A stretch of DNA of 64,000 nucleotides from Desulfobacula toluolica Tol2 (GTDB taxonomy: Bacteria; Desulfobacterota; Desulfobacteria; Desulfobacterales; Desulfobacteraceae), in NCBI RefSeq assembly GCF_000307105.1, contig NC_018645.1, positions 3,663,501-3,727,500 on the forward strand, written 5' to 3'. The notes beneath the pieces are model-generated. The model searched no databases. It was not told where the DNA came from and saw only the letters and a program-made list of their open reading frames with translations. This document shows, one piece after another, positions 62,649 through 64,000 of the stretch; position 1 is the first letter of the stretch, and every line of letters starts with the position of its first letter. The translations under genes were made by a program, and so were the position numbers.

Positions 62649-63611
62649 TTATCCAAAATGATCAAACAGATCGCCGGCTATTTCTTCAACCAAATCATTC
62701 ATTTCCAAGTCCGGTATCCAGATTGATGGGATAATGTCAAATCCATACAGCGCGCCTAAAATATTTCCTGTAATAGAACCGGTTGAATCACTGTCTCCGG
62801 AATGATTAACTGACAACAAAATTCCTTTTCTGAAGTCATCACCGGCGACTATTGCACTATAAATACTTATAGCCAAGGCTTCTTGCGCCACCCATCCGGC
62901 ACCCATATCCTCTATCACAGCAGGTGACGGAACAGTGTTCTCCGTCATTTCAACAGCATTTTCAACTGCTTTTAACGTTTCTTCATTATTTTTCTTGGTT
63001 TTCAAAATCCGGATGGATTCATTAATTGCATCTGTAAGAGAGCCACCGGATATAACTCTGGAAATAAGGGCGGCCAGAGTTCCGGCAGACAAGTATCCCG
63101 TGGGATGACCATGCGTGATTGCAGAACATTCACAACCGATTTGGAATGCTTTTTCAACATCTTTGCAGGCAAGCCCCACTGATATACTGCGCACGACACC
63201 GCCGCAACCTTTGCTGTTGTTGACAGGGTTATCCATTGTACCCATGTTCCCGGATTTCAAAGCAGACAAACAAATGTTTTCCGGTGATCTTAATGAAAAA
63301 AATTCATTATAGCCTGTTAAGATTCCATCCATAATCGAACAGGTTCCGTGACTCTGAATCAAACGTTCTTGAAGATTTGTTTCCTGCGTGAACAACCACC
63401 TTAAAAGAGCATGATAAATACTGAAAATCATACCTTCTGTACTCTGGTATTCCTGTCTTACTTTTGACAAAATCAAACCTTCTGCTGTGAATAAACTCAT
63501 TTGGGTATCATCGGTGAAAGTGCCAAGCCCGCCATATGCTTGAGAATAATTTGTCAATCCATCATGCCCGAAGGTGGCTTTTATCTGACGAAAATAAATT
63601 ACAGCAACCAT
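62649..63611 (-). CDS. ADP-ribosylglycohydrolase, N-terminus truncated
   Basis: A 320-residue DraG/ADP-ribosylglycohydrolase protein. Metal sites FTDDTQMS (residues 32-39) and NHSGDSDSTGSI near residue 278 are both kept, with SKGCGGVVRSI between. The usual N-terminal helix with G-x-x-x-GDALG-x-x-E-F is absent; only MVAVIYFRQIKATFGHDG precedes. A TGA closes the frame just upstream. The start was probably lost at a deletion, and activity is doubtful since part of the metal/ribose site is missing. It lies between the IS and the rRNA operon. Confidence 0.8.
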   Translation of the reverse strand: MVAVIYFRQIKATFGHDGLTNYSQAYGGLGTFTDDTQMSLFTAEGLILSKVRQEYQSTEGMIFSIYHALLRWLFTQETNLQERLIQSHGTCSIMDGILTGYNEFFSLRSPENICLSALKSGNMGTMDNPVNNSKGCGGVVRSISVGLACKDVEKAFQIGCECSAITHGHPTGYLSAGTLAALISRVISGGSLTDAINESIRILKTKKNNEETLKAVENAVEMTENTVPSPAVIEDMGAGWVAQEALAISIYSAIVAGDDFRKGILLSVNHSGDSDSTGSITGNILGALYGFDIIPSIWIPDLEMNDLVEEIAGDLFDHFG

Positions 63612-63739
63612 GATTCATAAAATGAAAATTTTATCAGCATATTAATACTTGTTATCTTAAATCTGGTAATTGTACCGCCGGGATGGACGACCGGGGACAG
63701 GGCATCCAGACTTGATACTGTTGTTGTTACCGCAAACGC

Positions 63740-63792
63740 AAAAAGCCCTGATCATTGAACCATATTACAGGTTTTAACGATCAGGGCTTTTT
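63740..63792 (-). terminator. intrinsic terminator of the rRNA operon
   Basis: AAAAAGCCCTGATC and GATCAGGGCTTTTT form a 14-base stem. It lies directly after the 5S gene on the minus strand, with a T-run in that direction. Confidence 0.9.
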
Positions 63793-63801
63793 AAAGAATA
63801 A

Positions 63802-63917
63802 TCCGGCGGCGTTCTACTCTCCCACACAGTCTCCCATGCAGTACCATCGACGCTAAAGAGCTTAACTTCCGTGTTCGAGATGGGTACGGGTGTGACCTCT
63901 TTGCCATAGCCACCGGA
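63802..63917 (-). rRNA. rrf: 5S ribosomal RNA
   Basis: The minus strand reads CCGGTGGCTATGGCAAAGAG, then ACACCCGTACCCATCTCGAA, CACGGAAGTTAAGCTCTTTA, ending GAGAGTAGAACGCCGCCGG. The first and last bases pair, and the conserved loop A and loop E elements are present. The 23S rRNA should lie to the right, outside the window. Confidence 0.95.
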
Positions 63918-64000
63918 TTAAGATGGCTGGATCCCGGACGTTTGAATATTTTTTAATGGGTTACATGTCCGATAAATCCTTAAATTTATAATAAGTTGCA

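Noticed and set aside
1..64000. CRISPR arrays, tRNA genes, prophage structural genes, replication origin
   Set aside because: I looked for regularly spaced repeats, cloverleaf ends with TTC-loop motifs, phage modules and dnaA-box clusters and saw none.

Overview
The window looks like chromosome of a mesophilic, AT-rich, acetate-using sulfate reducer of the Desulfobacteraceae (Desulfobacter/Desulfobacula-like). This rests on gene content: a four-subunit 2-oxoacid:ferredoxin oxidoreductase, two AMP-forming acyl-CoA synthetases beside a sodium/acetate-type symporter, a hisC-cmk-rpsA-sppA block, DUF3786, DUF748 and UbiD proteins. The genus is inference; no marker longer than a 5S rRNA is present.

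Positions 1-11600 hold a DUF6125-like gene cut by the window edge, a MoaD/ThiS-type sulfur carrier, a response regulator followed by a pseudo-receiver/FapA fusion, a GT2 glycosyltransferase, korDABC, a leftover 3' gene fragment, and an NtrC-type two-component pair. Positions 11600-16900 hold a dead integrase fragment and then sppA, rpsA, cmk and hisC on the minus strand. Positions 17000-26140 hold NamZ (DUF1343), a small membrane protein, a PlsB-type acyltransferase, a MurU-AmgK fusion, a plant-type DapB, a DUF1232/J-domain protein, an alpha/beta hydrolase and a DUF3786 protein. NamZ plus the MurU-AmgK fusion suggests MurNAc recovery from cell wall.

Positions 26140-37680 form an acetate/propionate uptake and activation cluster: acs, a prpE-like synthetase, an SSS-family symporter, a 28-residue membrane peptide, a membrane PAS-exonuclease fusion, a LemA-like protein, and a cNMP/CBS/nucleotidyltransferase (DUF294) protein. 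Positions 37760-47760 are mostly envelope and housekeeping genes: zinc-ribbon membrane protein, DUF748, UbiD, Tat-lipoprotein M48 protease, MurJ, Sir2.

From about 47760 to 63650 the region is accessory and scarred. It has a methyltransferase and a truncated DUF3795 gene separated by an attC-like site (integron cassettes without an integrase), and an IS66 element whose two ends each cut a different gene. It then has a histidine phosphatase and an MBL-fold gene between inverted repeats, a MarR/ICMT pair, and an ABC importer whose binding protein has lost its middle. It ends with a second IS (about 2.3 kb, recognisable terminal inverted repeats) carrying a transposase with an A7 frameshift and a Cys-rich passenger, and an N-terminally truncated ADP-ribosylglycohydrolase. 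The window closes with the end of an rRNA operon on the minus strand (5S rRNA and terminator).

A short dispersed repeat with a near-palindromic CTGCCATGGC core occurs at least six times. Three copies sit directly on or next to stop codons, and the longer copies carry extra hairpins. I know of no description of this repeat.
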